A stretch of 64,000 bases of DNA from a bacterium (GCA_027485645.1 JAIXQR010000001.1:299632-363631); one strand, 5' to 3'. Positions 41,757 through 50,758 are shown, counted from the stretch's first letter. Numbers and translations: made by a program. Notes: a model not told the origin generated them from the letters alone.

Positions 41757-43543
41757 GAAGTTGTGACGGGTTCCAACGCGACCCGGAACTGCTCTCGGTA
41801 CAAGCGCGAATACAAGCCCGTTCCTGCGACCAACTCGGCGTGCGTACCTTGCTCGGTGACCACGCCCTTCTCCAAAACCAAAATCTGATCCGCGCCGACG
41901 ATAGTTGAGAGCCGGTGCGCGATGACGAAGCTGGTCCGTCCTCGAAGCAAATTATCCAGCGCCGATTGCAGTAGCGCCTCGGTTTGGCTGTCTAAGGAGC
42001 TTGTGGCCTCGTCAAGGATCAAAATGCGTGGATCGGCCAGCAGAGCCCGCGCAATGGCCAAGCGTTGCTTCTCGCCGACCGATAGCTTGATGCCATCTTC
42101 GCCAATCTTCGTCTCGTACCCGTCAGGCAAGGCAAGGATGGTCTCATGAATGCTCGCCGCGATGGCGGCATCCTCCACTTCCTTATCCGTCGCCTCTAAG
42201 CGTCCGTACCGAATGTTCTCTCGGATCGAAGAGTTGAACAAGATGCTCTCCTGCGCGACGACGCCAACTTGGCGGCGGTAGCTCCGGAGTTGGACATCCC
42301 GCAGGTCCTGGCCGTCAATCGTGATTCGACCGGTGGTCGGGTCATAGTGCCGAAGCAGCAGGGAAGCCATCGTGGTCTTTCCGCTTCCCGAAAAGCCCAC
42401 GAGCGCCACGGTCTGGCCCGGCTTTGCCTCCAGCTTGATCCCCTTAAGAACCGGCTGCCCTGGTTCGTATTCAAACCAAACATCCTCAAACCGAACCGTG
42501 CCCTGGATCGTGGGCATCGGAAGTGCCTCAGGTTGATCGACGATCGAGTTCGAAAGACTCATCGTGCGGAAAATTCGGTAAAGCGCGGCCTGTGCGCGGG
42601 CAATTGGGTCAAGCACCACGAGGAACCGCACGATCGGTCCGTAGACGTAACCAACCGCGTAGAGCAGGAACATGACCAACGTTCCGGCTTCCATCTTGCC
42701 TTGAATGCACTGGGTGCCGCCGTACCAAAGCACCAAACCAGTGGCGATTCCGCACAGCGCATCAGCAATCGTCCACAAACCGCCTCCCAGCGCGCCCTGA
42801 TGGATATTCAGGCCCATCATTTCTCGCGTGTTGGTCATGAAGATGCGGCTTTCAAATCGTTCCTGACCAAAGCCCTTCACCGTTGCGATACCGGTGAGCT
42901 TTTCCTGCATTTGGCCGTACATCGTGTCGCGTTTGGATCGAATGTCGTTGCTTGTGTCTTGCAGCTTCGGGAAGAAGTGGCGGAAGTTCCAGATGTAAAC
43001 CGGAGCAATGCTGAGGCTGATGAGAGCCATCACCCAATTAATCTTGAACAGGATCACCGTGACCAGAGTGAGCTGCACGAAGTCACCCATCATCGACGGC
43101 AAGTTGGACGTGATCAGCTGGTTCACCGTGCCGGCATCGTTCATCACGTTGCTCACCAGCTTTCCGGTCTGGTTCTTCTCAAAGTAGGCCATCGGAAGCT
43201 GCTGCATGTGCCCCAACAGCTTTTCGCGCATAGCAAGCAGGAACGACTGCCCCAGCATGCTCATCTGAACCGAGAGCGCGTACCCAAGCCCACCGCTTGC
43301 CAGCGAGAACCCAACGATGTACGCCAGGTACAGCACGGTGTTGATCTTTTCGCCGCGCTGAAGGATGTTAACAATATCGCCGAGGATCAGGGGCGGCACA
43401 AAGCCAAACAGCGTTTGGATAATCGTCAGGAAGGCGATAAACGCCATGCGGGGGCGAAACGGCCGCAGCTCCGTCCAGAGCCGCCGAAAAGTCAGGATGC
43501 CTTCACTCGGCTCGGGCGTGGTTTTGTTTACAGCTATCGCCAT
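41753..43543 (-). CDS. ABC exporter half-transporter (MsbA/multidrug type)
   Basis: 596 aa from ATG 43543 (MAIAVNKTT), preceded by a GGAGGGGG sequence. The N-terminal six-helix exporter domain (~30-320: AFIAFLTIIQTLFGFVPPLIL, ALISLSIAPVYIW, LVMFLLYAVGYVYGPIVRFL) is fused to a nucleotide-binding domain: Walker A GFSGSGKTT, Q-loop VVAQESILFN, signature LSVGEKQRLAIARAL, Walker B ILILDEATSSLD and switch HRLS. It works as a homodimer or heterodimer and exports lipids, drugs or lipid-linked molecules. With WaaA present, MsbA-type lipid A flipping is possible, but nothing local proves it. Confidence 0.92.
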   Translation of the reverse strand: MAIAVNKTTPEPSEGILTFRRLWTELRPFRPRMAFIAFLTIIQTLFGFVPPLILGDIVNILQRGEKINTVLYLAYIVGFSLASGGLGYALSVQMSMLGQSFLLAMREKLLGHMQQLPMAYFEKNQTGKLVSNVMNDAGTVNQLITSNLPSMMGDFVQLTLVTVILFKINWVMALISLSIAPVYIWNFRHFFPKLQDTSNDIRSKRDTMYGQMQEKLTGIATVKGFGQERFESRIFMTNTREMMGLNIHQGALGGGLWTIADALCGIATGLVLWYGGTQCIQGKMEAGTLVMFLLYAVGYVYGPIVRFLVVLDPIARAQAALYRIFRTMSLSNSIVDQPEALPMPTIQGTVRFEDVWFEYEPGQPVLKGIKLEAKPGQTVALVGFSGSGKTTMASLLLRHYDPTTGRITIDGQDLRDVQLRSYRRQVGVVAQESILFNSSIRENIRYGRLEATDKEVEDAAIAASIHETILALPDGYETKIGEDGIKLSVGEKQRLAIARALLADPRILILDEATSSLDSQTEALLQSALDNLLRGRTSFVIAHRLSTIVGADQILVLEKGVVTEQGTHAELVAGTGLYSRLYREQFRVALEPVTTS

Positions 43544-43593
43544 CCTAGTTCGTTCCCCCTCCCGGCCCCACACCGGAAACTAACATTAGCCTA

Positions 43594-44913
43594 CTACGAA
43601 GCCTGAACAAGATCAGCAAATTCTGGCTTCAATTGAATCGACACTCGGGTGATTCGGCGCCGCGCCATGTTCTCCACCCGCATCAGTCCAAGCTCAATCT
43701 CGGTCGTATCTCCCGTCCGAGGAACCCGCTCCAACTCATTAATGACAATCGTGGCCAGGGTTTCGGTGTTCGGTTCATCGCCGTCAAGCCCGAGTTTCGA
43801 AATCAGTTCGTCGTACCGTAAATCTGCTCGCGCCGAAACTCGCCCGCCCGGATAGACCGTAATTGCGGGGCGCTCGCTTTCCAAACTATCTTCGAGCTCT
43901 CCAAAGACTTCCTCAATGACGTCTTCGAGGGTGATCAGGCCGCTCGTGCCGCCGTATTCGTCCATCACGATGACCATCTGGGTCTTGTTCTGGCGCATCA
44001 TCTCGACGAGTCGCTCCAGACTAAGGTTTTCCGGAACGGCGACGGGCGGCCGCGCAATCGACTCGAGGTCGAGGTTTGGATCGTCCAGGTGGTTGATGAT
44101 GTCGTGGATGTAAACAATTCCCACCAAATCGTCAATGTCGCCTCGGCACACCGGAAACCGGTTGTACGGCATGGTCTTAACCCGTTCAAATAGCTCTTTT
44201 GCGTTCAGCTTGCTGTCGAGCCACTTCATGTCGAGCCGGTGGATCATGATGTCGCGGGCGCTCAGGTTATCGAGGCGCAAGGCGCGGTTGACCATTTCGG
44301 CGTGCGACTTGTCCAGGACTCCGGCATTTCCGCCGCTTCGAATCAACATCATCAACTCGTCGCGAGAAACCGCGTCCTGCTCCGTGTCAGCGTTGATTCC
44401 AAACGGTCGCAAGACCAATACCGCTGAGCTTTGGACCAACATCACCAACGGCTTGGCAAACCGAACGCAAAATCGCAGCGGCCGAATGGCGATCAGCGCG
44501 AGCTGATCTGCCGCACGAAGGGACACGAACTTCGGCACTAGTTCGCCAAAAACGACAGTGAAGTAGGTGATCGTAGCGACGGAGAAGATCGAAACGCCCG
44601 TTCGGAAGGAGTAAAGGGTTTCCTCCGAGAGCATTAGAAGAAGCAAGATTCGAAGCTGGCCCGAAATAAACGGTTCGGCAACGAGGCCAATTCCGATGCC
44701 GAGCATGGTGATGTACACCTGCATCCCGGCAACGTAAGGAGCCATGTTGTCGAGAGCTTCGACAATCAGCGCCGCCGAGCGATTTCCTTTCTTGGCGAGA
44801 GCCTCAAAGTGCCCGCGCCGTGCGCTGAGCAGTGCATATTCCGAGGCGACAAAGAATGCATTGGCCAGGATCAGGCCGATGGATGCAAGCAATAATCCAA
44901 ACTCGGCCGACAT
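43594..44913 (-). CDS. CNNM/CorC (HlyC-like) transmembrane protein with CBS domains
   Basis: 439 aa. The DUF21 membrane domain (~1-180) has helices LLLASIGLILANAFFVASEYAL, GMQVYITMLGIGIGLVAEPF and TITYFTVVFGELVPKF. Two CBS domains follow (~205-330: ARDIMIHRLDMKWLD, YNRFPVCRGDIDDLVGIVYI; LERLVEMMRQNKTQMVIVMDEYGGTSGLIT LEDV region). A CorC_HlyC C-terminal domain (YPGGRVSARADLRYDEL) closes the protein. Such proteins are linked to Mg2+/Co2+ efflux or homeostasis. TACAAT lies ten bases upstream of the ATG. It is likely cotranscribed with the small CMD protein upstream. Confidence 0.92.
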   Translation of the reverse strand: MSAEFGLLLASIGLILANAFFVASEYALLSARRGHFEALAKKGNRSAALIVEALDNMAPYVAGMQVYITMLGIGIGLVAEPFISGQLRILLLLMLSEETLYSFRTGVSIFSVATITYFTVVFGELVPKFVSLRAADQLALIAIRPLRFCVRFAKPLVMLVQSSAVLVLRPFGINADTEQDAVSRDELMMLIRSGGNAGVLDKSHAEMVNRALRLDNLSARDIMIHRLDMKWLDSKLNAKELFERVKTMPYNRFPVCRGDIDDLVGIVYIHDIINHLDDPNLDLESIARPPVAVPENLSLERLVEMMRQNKTQMVIVMDEYGGTSGLITLEDVIEEVFGELEDSLESERPAITVYPGGRVSARADLRYDELISKLGLDGDEPNTETLATIVINELERVPRTGDTTEIELGLMRVENMARRRITRVSIQLKPEFADLVQAS

Positions 44914-44916
44914 GGT

Positions 44917-45291
44917 TTAGTCAATTGTAACGTTCGTTTCGTCATTTGACGAGGGAATCAACTCGTCCAGCATCTCAAACGCGTATCGCAAGTGCGGGAT
45001 GACGATGCTTCCGCCGATGACCAAAGCAATGTTCATGGCCTCGTTAAGCTCTTCTCGGCTGGCCCCTTCGGTCACGCATCGGTCGAGGTGATAGAAGATG
45101 CATTCGTTGCATCGAAGGACCATCGAGCCGACGAGCCCCATGAGTTCCTTGTTCTTGACCGAAATCGCGCCGTCTTGGTAGGCGTTTGCGTCGTGGGCAA
45201 AAAATCGGTTGAAGTCGCGGAAGCCCGCGTTCAGAATCTTATCGTTCATTTCTGAACGGTAGAGTCGAGTTTCGGCGGCTTTCTTTCTCAC
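44917..45291 (-). CDS. Carboxymuconolactone decarboxylase (AhpD-like) family protein
   Basis: 124 aa from GTG 45291. ATG 45249 (MNDKILNAGF) is a good alternative, with TACCGT exactly six bases upstream. The CMD/AhpD motif is SMVLRCNECIFYHLDRCV: CxxC followed by His three residues later, the redox-active site of AhpD-like proteins. The helical MNIALVIGGSIVIPHLRYAFEML follows. Many such small proteins form hexamers with peroxidase or unknown redox roles. It precedes the CorC-like gene by four bases. Confidence 0.85.
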   Translation of the reverse strand: MRKKAAETRLYRSEMNDKILNAGFRDFNRFFAHDANAYQDGAISVKNKELMGLVGSMVLRCNECIFYHLDRCVTEGASREELNEAMNIALVIGGSIVIPHLRYAFEMLDELIPSSNDETNVTID

Positions 45292-45300
45292 GAGGTTAGG

Positions 45301-45738
45301 TTAGCGTGGCAGGGCCGGGAACATATCGCGGCTGATGTTGCCCACATCAACTTTCCAGCGACCGTCTTCTTTGATCATCGGAAGCTGAAAATTCTCTTCG
45401 TAAGAAGCCGAGGACATCGCGTTTCGAACGACTTGCATTCGAACGGCGGCCGAGTTCTCGTCCGCTTCCTTAGATCCCATGATTCTCCAGCGGAACAGGT
45501 AGTGCTTGCCAGCCTTGTTGATGGCAAAGTCCCACTGCTTGCGAAGGTCCTCTTTGTTGCGACCATCAAGAGCTGAAAGCTCAGTGAGAGTGTCTACGTC
45601 ACCCTTCGCGAGGGCAGACATGAACTTGGTTCCCACGGTCTGAACGCTCTCGCGCGTCATGAAGATCACGTAGCTCAGCATCAACACCACGGCGATGCCG
45701 ACCACCATGATGATATTCACACGGCCAAAACGATTCAT
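45301..45738 (-). CDS. Membrane-anchored small protein, NTF2-like architecture (A)
   Basis: 145 aa from ATG 45738. One N-terminal transmembrane helix (VNIIMVVGIAVVLMLSYVIF) is followed by TKFMSALAKGDVDTLTELSA, then beta strands (YLFRWRIMGSK, AAVRMQVVRN, NFQLPMIKEDGRWKVDVG). This helix-then-sheet pattern resembles DUF4878/NTF2-like lipoprotein domains. It follows a similar protein (45798-46217) on the same strand, and the two look like distant paralogues. The function is unknown. Confidence 0.6.
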   Translation of the reverse strand: MNRFGRVNIIMVVGIAVVLMLSYVIFMTRESVQTVGTKFMSALAKGDVDTLTELSALDGRNKEDLRKQWDFAINKAGKHYLFRWRIMGSKEADENSAAVRMQVVRNAMSSASYEENFQLPMIKEDGRWKVDVGNISRDMFPALPR

Positions 45739-45797
45739 GCGCACGTAATTAAACCTTAGCAACCCGGTCCCTTGTTCCCGAAACCGCGAAACGACGC

Positions 45798-46217
45798 TCA
45801 GCGACCGCCATAAACCGCGTTTAAATAGTCCTTCAAGGCATTCGTGGTTTTCGAGGCATTGATCTTCCAGTTACGATCGGTTGGGTTCTTTGTGACAATA
45901 AACACGATCGGAAACGGATTGCCGATCTCGTCGCGATAGGTGATCAGCAGGCGCTCTTCGGTACTCGAACCACGCGCGCCGAGCAGTCCCGGCGGGCCGT
46001 TTCGGAGCAATACCGTCACCGTTGCCAACAGCGTTCGTACGCTGGCTGACTCAACCGGCTCGTCCACGACCTGTTGGAGCTCGCGCGAGTCCCGAGCTTC
46101 AATGGCCTGGTGGAACCTACGAACGGCACTTTGCGGGCCGTAGTTCTGCAAACGGAAGAAGACGAAGAGAACAATTGAGGCAAGCACGAACGCCGGAATT
46201 ATGCTTTTTCGATCCAT
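45798..46217 (-). CDS. Membrane-anchored small protein, NTF2-like architecture (B)
   Basis: 139 aa from ATG 46217. An N-terminal transmembrane helix (IIPAFVLASIVLFVFFRL) is followed by SAVRRFHQAIEARDSRELQQ, the same layout as the downstream gene, then LLITYRDEIGNPFPIVFIVTK and DRNWKINAS strands. TAGAAT about 23 bases upstream is a likely -10, and AAGCAGG is a weak ribosome-binding site. The function is unknown. Confidence 0.6.
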   Translation of the reverse strand: MDRKSIIPAFVLASIVLFVFFRLQNYGPQSAVRRFHQAIEARDSRELQQVVDEPVESASVRTLLATVTVLLRNGPPGLLGARGSSTEERLLITYRDEIGNPFPIVFIVTKNPTDRNWKINASKTTNALKDYLNAVYGGR

Positions 46218-46343
46218 ACGCGCCTGCTTGCCACCCGTAAATTCTACATGGGACTTTGCAATCGTCACTGAACGTCCGAAAACTATGGGCGTTCTACTTC
46301 ACGTAATCCCGGCATTGTCGGATAATCAAAACGGATTGAGATC

Positions 46344-47576
46344 ATGAGCGACTTTCTTACTCGGCGCGAAATTCTAAAGGGCGGCAGCGTCATTGCGGTC
46401 GGTCTTGTGGCCCCAAGGTGGCTGTCGGCCGTGGCCCATGCCGACGTCGTGAACCAAGCCAAGGGCGGTAAAGCCGCCAACGACACCGTCCTGATCGTTT
46501 GCCAGCTCTCCGGCGGTAACGACGGACTGAACACGGTTGTGCCGTACACCAGCCCGCGCTACTACGAACTGCGGCCCAATGTCGGCGTGAAGGAGTCCGT
46601 GGCTCTCAAGCTCAACGAGCAAATGGCTCTGCACCCTGCGATGGCCGGCCTCCACGGTCTCTATAAGCAAGGCAAAGTCGCCGTCATTCAAAACGTCGGC
46701 TACCCGAAGGCAAACCGATCTCACTTTAAGAGCATGGAAATCTGGCAGTCGGCCAGTCCGGAAGGAAAGCTGAAGCATGGCTGGATCGGCCGTCACTTTG
46801 ATCAACAGCTTGCTCTCAGTCCGCTGAACCCGGTCGTTGCGCTCGGCCTCAGCACCGAGAAGCCGCTCGCCCTCGCCGGAAAGACGGCCAGCGTCCCCTG
46901 CTTCGCTTCGCTCACCGATGTCCAGAACATGATCGGAGATGCGGATACCGAAAAGATGCTCCGGCAGGTGCAGGGAATGGACGCGATGGAAGGATCGAGC
47001 ACGAGCCTCGTGCAAAAGGCATCCAAGACCGCCCTCGAAGCCATGAGCGTTCTCAAGGAAAAAGTGGGCAAGTACACGCCAACCGGCACCTATGCGAACG
47101 ACTCGTTCGGAAATGGTTTCAAACAGATCGCCCAGCTCGTCGCGACCTCGCCAGCGACTCGAGTGGTGTACTTCTCGGCTGGTGGATTCGATACCCACGC
47201 CCGACAAGCTGAGCAGCACGAGAAGCTGTTGAAAGGATTCTCCGATGCCGTCACCACGTTCCAGGCCGAAATGGAAAAGATCGGTCGAGCGGACAAGGTC
47301 ATCGTTCTAGCCTTCTCCGAATTCGGACGACGCGTCCAAGAAAACGCCTCGATGGGTACGGACCACGGAAATGCCGGACCGATGTTCCTGATCGGAAACA
47401 AGGTCAAGGGCGGAATCCACGGCCCGGTACCGGACCTCGTGAACTTAGATAACGGCGACGTGCCGTTCACCCAAGACTTCCGCGGCGTTTACGCAACGAC
47501 TTTGGACGACTGGATGAGCGGCGACTCCGGCGTGGTGCTTGGCGGCGACTTCAAGCACATCGACGTTCTGAAGTAA
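46344..47576 (+). CDS. DUF1501 family secreted protein
   Basis: 410 aa. The N-terminus (FLTRREILKGGSVIAVGLVA) is a twin-arginine-like export signal with RRE and a short hydrophobic run. The DUF1501 (sulfatase-fold-like) core shows VLIVCQLSGGNDGLNTVVPY, RYYELRPNVGV, NVGYPKANRSHFKSMEIWQSA, YFSAGGFDTHARQAEQH, VIVLAFSEFGRRVQENASMGTDHGNAGPMFLIG and a Gly-Asp-rich end. Members are exported, usually next to a DUF1800 partner; no such gene adjoins here. The activity is unknown, but the metal-binding-like His/Asp positions are kept. Confidence 0.9.
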   Translation: MSDFLTRREILKGGSVIAVGLVAPRWLSAVAHADVVNQAKGGKAANDTVLIVCQLSGGNDGLNTVVPYTSPRYYELRPNVGVKESVALKLNEQMALHPAMAGLHGLYKQGKVAVIQNVGYPKANRSHFKSMEIWQSASPEGKLKHGWIGRHFDQQLALSPLNPVVALGLSTEKPLALAGKTASVPCFASLTDVQNMIGDADTEKMLRQVQGMDAMEGSSTSLVQKASKTALEAMSVLKEKVGKYTPTGTYANDSFGNGFKQIAQLVATSPATRVVYFSAGGFDTHARQAEQHEKLLKGFSDAVTTFQAEMEKIGRADKVIVLAFSEFGRRVQENASMGTDHGNAGPMFLIGNKVKGGIHGPVPDLVNLDNGDVPFTQDFRGVYATTLDDWMSGDSGVVLGGDFKHIDVLK

Positions 47577-48974
47577 TTACGACCCAGCGGGCTGAAGCTC
47601 AATCGTAGCGTCAGCTCGCTGTCCCCCGGCCCATGCCGAAACCTTAATCGACCCTCCGGTGATTGACCGAAGCATTCCGGTCTGGTCGATCCAGCCGCCC
47701 GCTGAAGCGCTCCAGAGCACGAAGGCGTTTGGAATGTTCTTTCCAGATGCGTCGGCGGCAAAGGCTTGAACGCCGGCCGAAGTCTTGACGAGTCGAACCG
47801 TCTTGACCGCCGGTCCGGTGGATTTCGGAATCTGGAAAACGACGCCGTTGGCCACCGCGCGTTCGGTGCCACCGCTGGGTCGGTTCACCGGAGATCCGCC
47901 GAGGGTGAGCGAGGTGCTACCGCCGCCGTCGAGGTTAATCGCATCCACACATTCGAGCCGCTTCATGATCGCGGCAAGCTCGGCTAGGGAAGCGCCAACG
48001 CTGTGCTTGCTGCGCCCATCCACCACAACCCACCAAACATCGCCCTCCTTAGTTCGGCCGACGGCGGTGCGAGGGTGGCGGGTCGTGGAAAAACTTTCGC
48101 CGAACCCTTCCTCGGTCGCGGTGATCTTCGTCTCACCTTTGCTCAGGAGGTTTGGGCCGCCGCCAATGGCGTTCGGGGTCTTTGACCAATCAAACCCGGT
48201 GCATTTGAGCGAAATCGTCACCGTGGTTCCCGGCTTCAGAGCGGCTAGGCTCGGCGCTGCGGTGCCTTGGGCAGTGACCACCAAGCGATCTGATCCCACC
48301 GGAATACTGGTGATGTCGGCGGAAATGGATTCGACCGTCGCGGAAATTTCTCCGTCCAGCGGCAGCTTTGGAGTGCTCGTCTTCAGGACAACCGATGTGT
48401 TCGGTGCCTTCACAAGTGCGAGACCGCCGATGGGAGAGCTGAGCACAACCTGGTTGAGGCCCGTCTCTTCATTCACGCCATTGATCCGGATTGGCGTGCC
48501 ACCTGAAACTTTGATGGAGCCCGTGAAGGAAACATTTCCAGTTGCCGAAGACTCCTCACCCCAGGCAAATACCGCCCGCGTCCGCCCGGGGGAGGAAATC
48601 AATTCGCCGCCCGAAGCCATGAATCCGAGCGGATCTCCCGTGGCGCGGTCAGCGGAGAATGGGAAGAAGTCCGCATTGATCGCGCCGAAGGCGTCGTATT
48701 CAATCGCCGTACGCGTCATCGTGCCGCGTCCAACCGTGGCCGTGGAATCGAAAACGTTTTTTCCGGGAAGGGCAGGAATCGCTCGAACTCCGGCCGCCTT
48801 CGGGCTGATCCGAACCGCGTGCACGGTACGAGGTGCTTCCAAATCCACCTCCATGCGATACATGAAGCCTTGTGCCAGCGTTTTTTCCCACGACTGCTTC
48901 GTCGGCTGTGGCATCGACCCGGTCCCGAGGAGACCGAGAAGTCCAAAAATGAGGAGGCTTCGATTTAACTGCAT
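47577..48974 (-). CDS. Secreted phosphodiester glycosidase (NAGPA-like, DUF2233) family protein
   Basis: 465 aa from ATG 48974, which begins a signal peptide (LLIFGLLGLLGTGSM) and overlaps the LD-carboxypeptidase stop by 10 bases. The core NAGPA-like domain has AINADFFPFSADRATGDPLG, GGELISSP, RHPRTAVGRTKEGDVWWVVV and AINLDGGGSTSLTLGG, the usual conserved DGGGS loop. The family includes eukaryotic uncovering enzyme and bacterial cell-wall proteins. A C-terminal beta domain with an Ig-like repeat (~400-465: AGVQAFAADASGKNIPNAFVLW) may bind the surface. Coupling with a murein carboxypeptidase suggests a cell-wall role (inference). Confidence 0.85.
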   Translation of the reverse strand: MQLNRSLLIFGLLGLLGTGSMPQPTKQSWEKTLAQGFMYRMEVDLEAPRTVHAVRISPKAAGVRAIPALPGKNVFDSTATVGRGTMTRTAIEYDAFGAINADFFPFSADRATGDPLGFMASGGELISSPGRTRAVFAWGEESSATGNVSFTGSIKVSGGTPIRINGVNEETGLNQVVLSSPIGGLALVKAPNTSVVLKTSTPKLPLDGEISATVESISADITSIPVGSDRLVVTAQGTAAPSLAALKPGTTVTISLKCTGFDWSKTPNAIGGGPNLLSKGETKITATEEGFGESFSTTRHPRTAVGRTKEGDVWWVVVDGRSKHSVGASLAELAAIMKRLECVDAINLDGGGSTSLTLGGSPVNRPSGGTERAVANGVVFQIPKSTGPAVKTVRLVKTSAGVQAFAADASGKNIPNAFVLWSASAGGWIDQTGMLRSITGGSIKVSAWAGGQRADATIELQPAGS

Positions 48975-49879
48975 AAGGCTTCTGTGTATTCCAGACGGCC
49001 TTCGTCGGCAATCAGCCGTGCCCGAATGCCGAGCGGCAACGAAAGTTGATTCTTCGCGTGGCCGAACGGAAAATCGATGATCATCGGGATTCCGAGGTCG
49101 CCAAGCCGATCCACCACGATGTCTCGCCACGGCTTTCCGCCGATACCTTCGTCCACTCGCTCATCGCTGCGAGTCATTTCGCCGATGACGATGCCGGCCG
49201 ATTGCTGAATTTCTCCGGCATTGCGAAGGTGCGTTAGCATGGCGTCAATGCGGTGCGGGTTTTCGTCGACATCCTCGATGATCACTATCTTTCCGGCACA
49301 GTCGATTGTGTTTGGTGTGGCGATGCTGTCGGCGATCAGGCAGAGGCATCCGCCGGTGACGACCCCTTCGCTCTCTCCGCCGACGACGCAAGTACCGACG
49401 GGCGCCGATTCTGGAATGGGATTCCCGCCTTTCAGCGAGGCTAGTAGCGACTCATAAACCCAAGGCTCCTTCGGGTTGCTCAGGGTAATCGCCATTGGGC
49501 TGTGAAGCGTTGGTAGTCCCCTAGAGTTCAGGGCTAGGTGAAGGCTGGTGATGTCGGAGAATCCGCAGAACAGCTTCTGACTTGCCGCCATCATGTCGAG
49601 GTCGAGCAGGCTCAGTAGCCTTGCCGCGCCGTAGCCGCCTCGCGTACACATGATTCCTTGAATCGATGGGTCCGAGAATGCCCACTCAAGATCGGCGGCT
49701 CGCTCGGCATCGGTCCCCGCCAAGTAATCGTCACGCTTAAAGGCGTTCGGCCCAACGACGGTGCGATACCCTTCGGTGGTCAACATGTTGACCATGAACT
49801 CGATGGAACTTGGGCTTAACGGCGAAGCGGGCGACACGAGTGCAATCGTATCGCCCGCTTTGAGCGCGGCGGGCTTCAT
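48965..49879 (-). CDS. LD-carboxypeptidase (peptidase family S66)
   Basis: 304 aa. The family removes the terminal D-Ala from murein tetrapeptides during recycling, or acts on microcin C-like peptides. ALKAGDTIALVSPASPL opens the domain. RGGYGAARLLSLLD and the nucleophile Ser in FCGFSDITSLHLAL follow. The Glu of the Ser-Glu-His triad is in the IIEDVDENPHRIDAML region, and His in FPFGHAKNQLSLPLG. There is no signal peptide, so it is probably cytoplasmic (LdcA-like). It is coupled to the secreted phosphodiester glycosidase downstream. Confidence 0.92.
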   Translation of the reverse strand: MKPAALKAGDTIALVSPASPLSPSSIEFMVNMLTTEGYRTVVGPNAFKRDDYLAGTDAERAADLEWAFSDPSIQGIMCTRGGYGAARLLSLLDLDMMAASQKLFCGFSDITSLHLALNSRGLPTLHSPMAITLSNPKEPWVYESLLASLKGGNPIPESAPVGTCVVGGESEGVVTGGCLCLIADSIATPNTIDCAGKIVIIEDVDENPHRIDAMLTHLRNAGEIQQSAGIVIGEMTRSDERVDEGIGGKPWRDIVVDRLGDLGIPMIIDFPFGHAKNQLSLPLGIRARLIADEGRLEYTEALCS

Positions 49880-49913
49880 TAGATATGAAGTATGCCCGCT
49901 GGAATGTTAAGAA

Positions 49914-50618
49914 TCAGAGGTCTTCGAGGCCGCCAAGGAAAGCATCTCGAATGATGCTAAGAATGGCTTCTCGATCTGCGATGTCCCAAGTTTTCCATTC
50001 GGAAACGAAAGTCGATCGCTTGTCGGAATCCAATTCCATGACCAGGATGGCTTCGGCGTTTTTGTAGCCAAAGTTGTCGTAGCCGGTTTTGGCCTTCTTT
50101 TCAAGTGCCGCAACGATTCGTCGGAACTCGCCTGCGCTGGTGGCCGACATCTTGCTCGCGAGGTTGTCGACGATGACATGCTCGACGACTCGGCTGGTGC
50201 CGGCTGGCTTGCCGCCAGTGGCCATCATGTTGGCGTCGCTGAATCGGCCTAACGTCTGGCTCATCGAACCAGAGTCATCCAATCCAGAGAGGTACGCATC
50301 TCGAACGAGAATGGCGATGGACTCTCGGTCGAAGGATCCGGCAGATTGTCGGATCGATTCGATGTTCTGTCGATCAGAGCCATCAACGCCCTTCATCAAA
50401 AGATCCCACGCGGCAGGAAGGGAGAACGAAGTTTTGTTCTCTCGACCGGCGGTTTCAACGGCACCAAGACCCTTGATGAGGGATCGTCCCTGATCTGCGC
50501 TCAATCGGGACATGATGCTAACGATTGCTCCGACTTCCGATCGACTGGTCTGTGCCAGCGCCAAGGGCGCCAAAACCATAAGCCCAACGGCTAAAACTGC
50601 TTTACGAGCGTAATTCAT
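49914..50618 (-). CDS. Secreted helical protein of unknown function
   Basis: 234 aa. A signal peptide (AVLAVGLMVLAPLALAQT) precedes an all-helical mature part rich in Ser/Asp/Arg. Two repeat-like halves are visible: DRESIAILVRDAYLSGLDDS near residue 100 and DREAILSIIRDAFLGGLEDL at the C-terminus, so the protein may be an internal duplication. The ribosome-binding site AAAGGAG is partly buried in a strong hairpin (50628-50658), suggesting control of translation. No family is recognised. Confidence 0.7.
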   Translation of the reverse strand: MNYARKAVLAVGLMVLAPLALAQTSRSEVGAIVSIMSRLSADQGRSLIKGLGAVETAGRENKTSFSLPAAWDLLMKGVDGSDRQNIESIRQSAGSFDRESIAILVRDAYLSGLDDSGSMSQTLGRFSDANMMATGGKPAGTSRVVEHVIVDNLASKMSATSAGEFRRIVAALEKKAKTGYDNFGYKNAEAILVMELDSDKRSTFVSEWKTWDIADREAILSIIRDAFLGGLEDL

Positions 50619-50627
50619 TTCAATCTC

Positions 50628-50658
50628 CTTTAAGGAGGGACAAACTCCCCCCTTAAAG
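50628..50658 (-). promoter_or_regulatory. 13-bp hairpin overlapping the ribosome-binding site of the secreted helical protein gene
   Basis: In the minus-strand transcript 13 consecutive pairs form (one G.U) with a 5-base GUUUG loop. The 3' arm ends AAAG, the first bases of the AAAGGAG Shine-Dalgarno before the ATG at 50618. It could be a terminator for the rpmH-jag operon, a translational switch, or both. Confidence 0.65.
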
Positions 50659-50758
50659 TATTAGACCCGTAACGGCTGTTTTTATAGCTGAAATAGCGGC
50701 TTTCGTATCAAAAAAGCCATAGTGAAAATCCAAGTAACGCTTTTGGGTTACCGATTTC

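Noticed and set aside
42269..43606. 445-codon plus-strand frame opposite the ABC exporter
   Set aside because: It has no domain, is rich in His/Arg/Gln, and lies fully antisense to a gene with all ABC motifs.
47785..49080. 431-codon plus-strand frame opposite the phosphodiester glycosidase gene
   Set aside because: Antisense shadow with Ser/Pro/Arg-rich composition and no recognisable motif; the minus-strand protein has clear conserved motifs.
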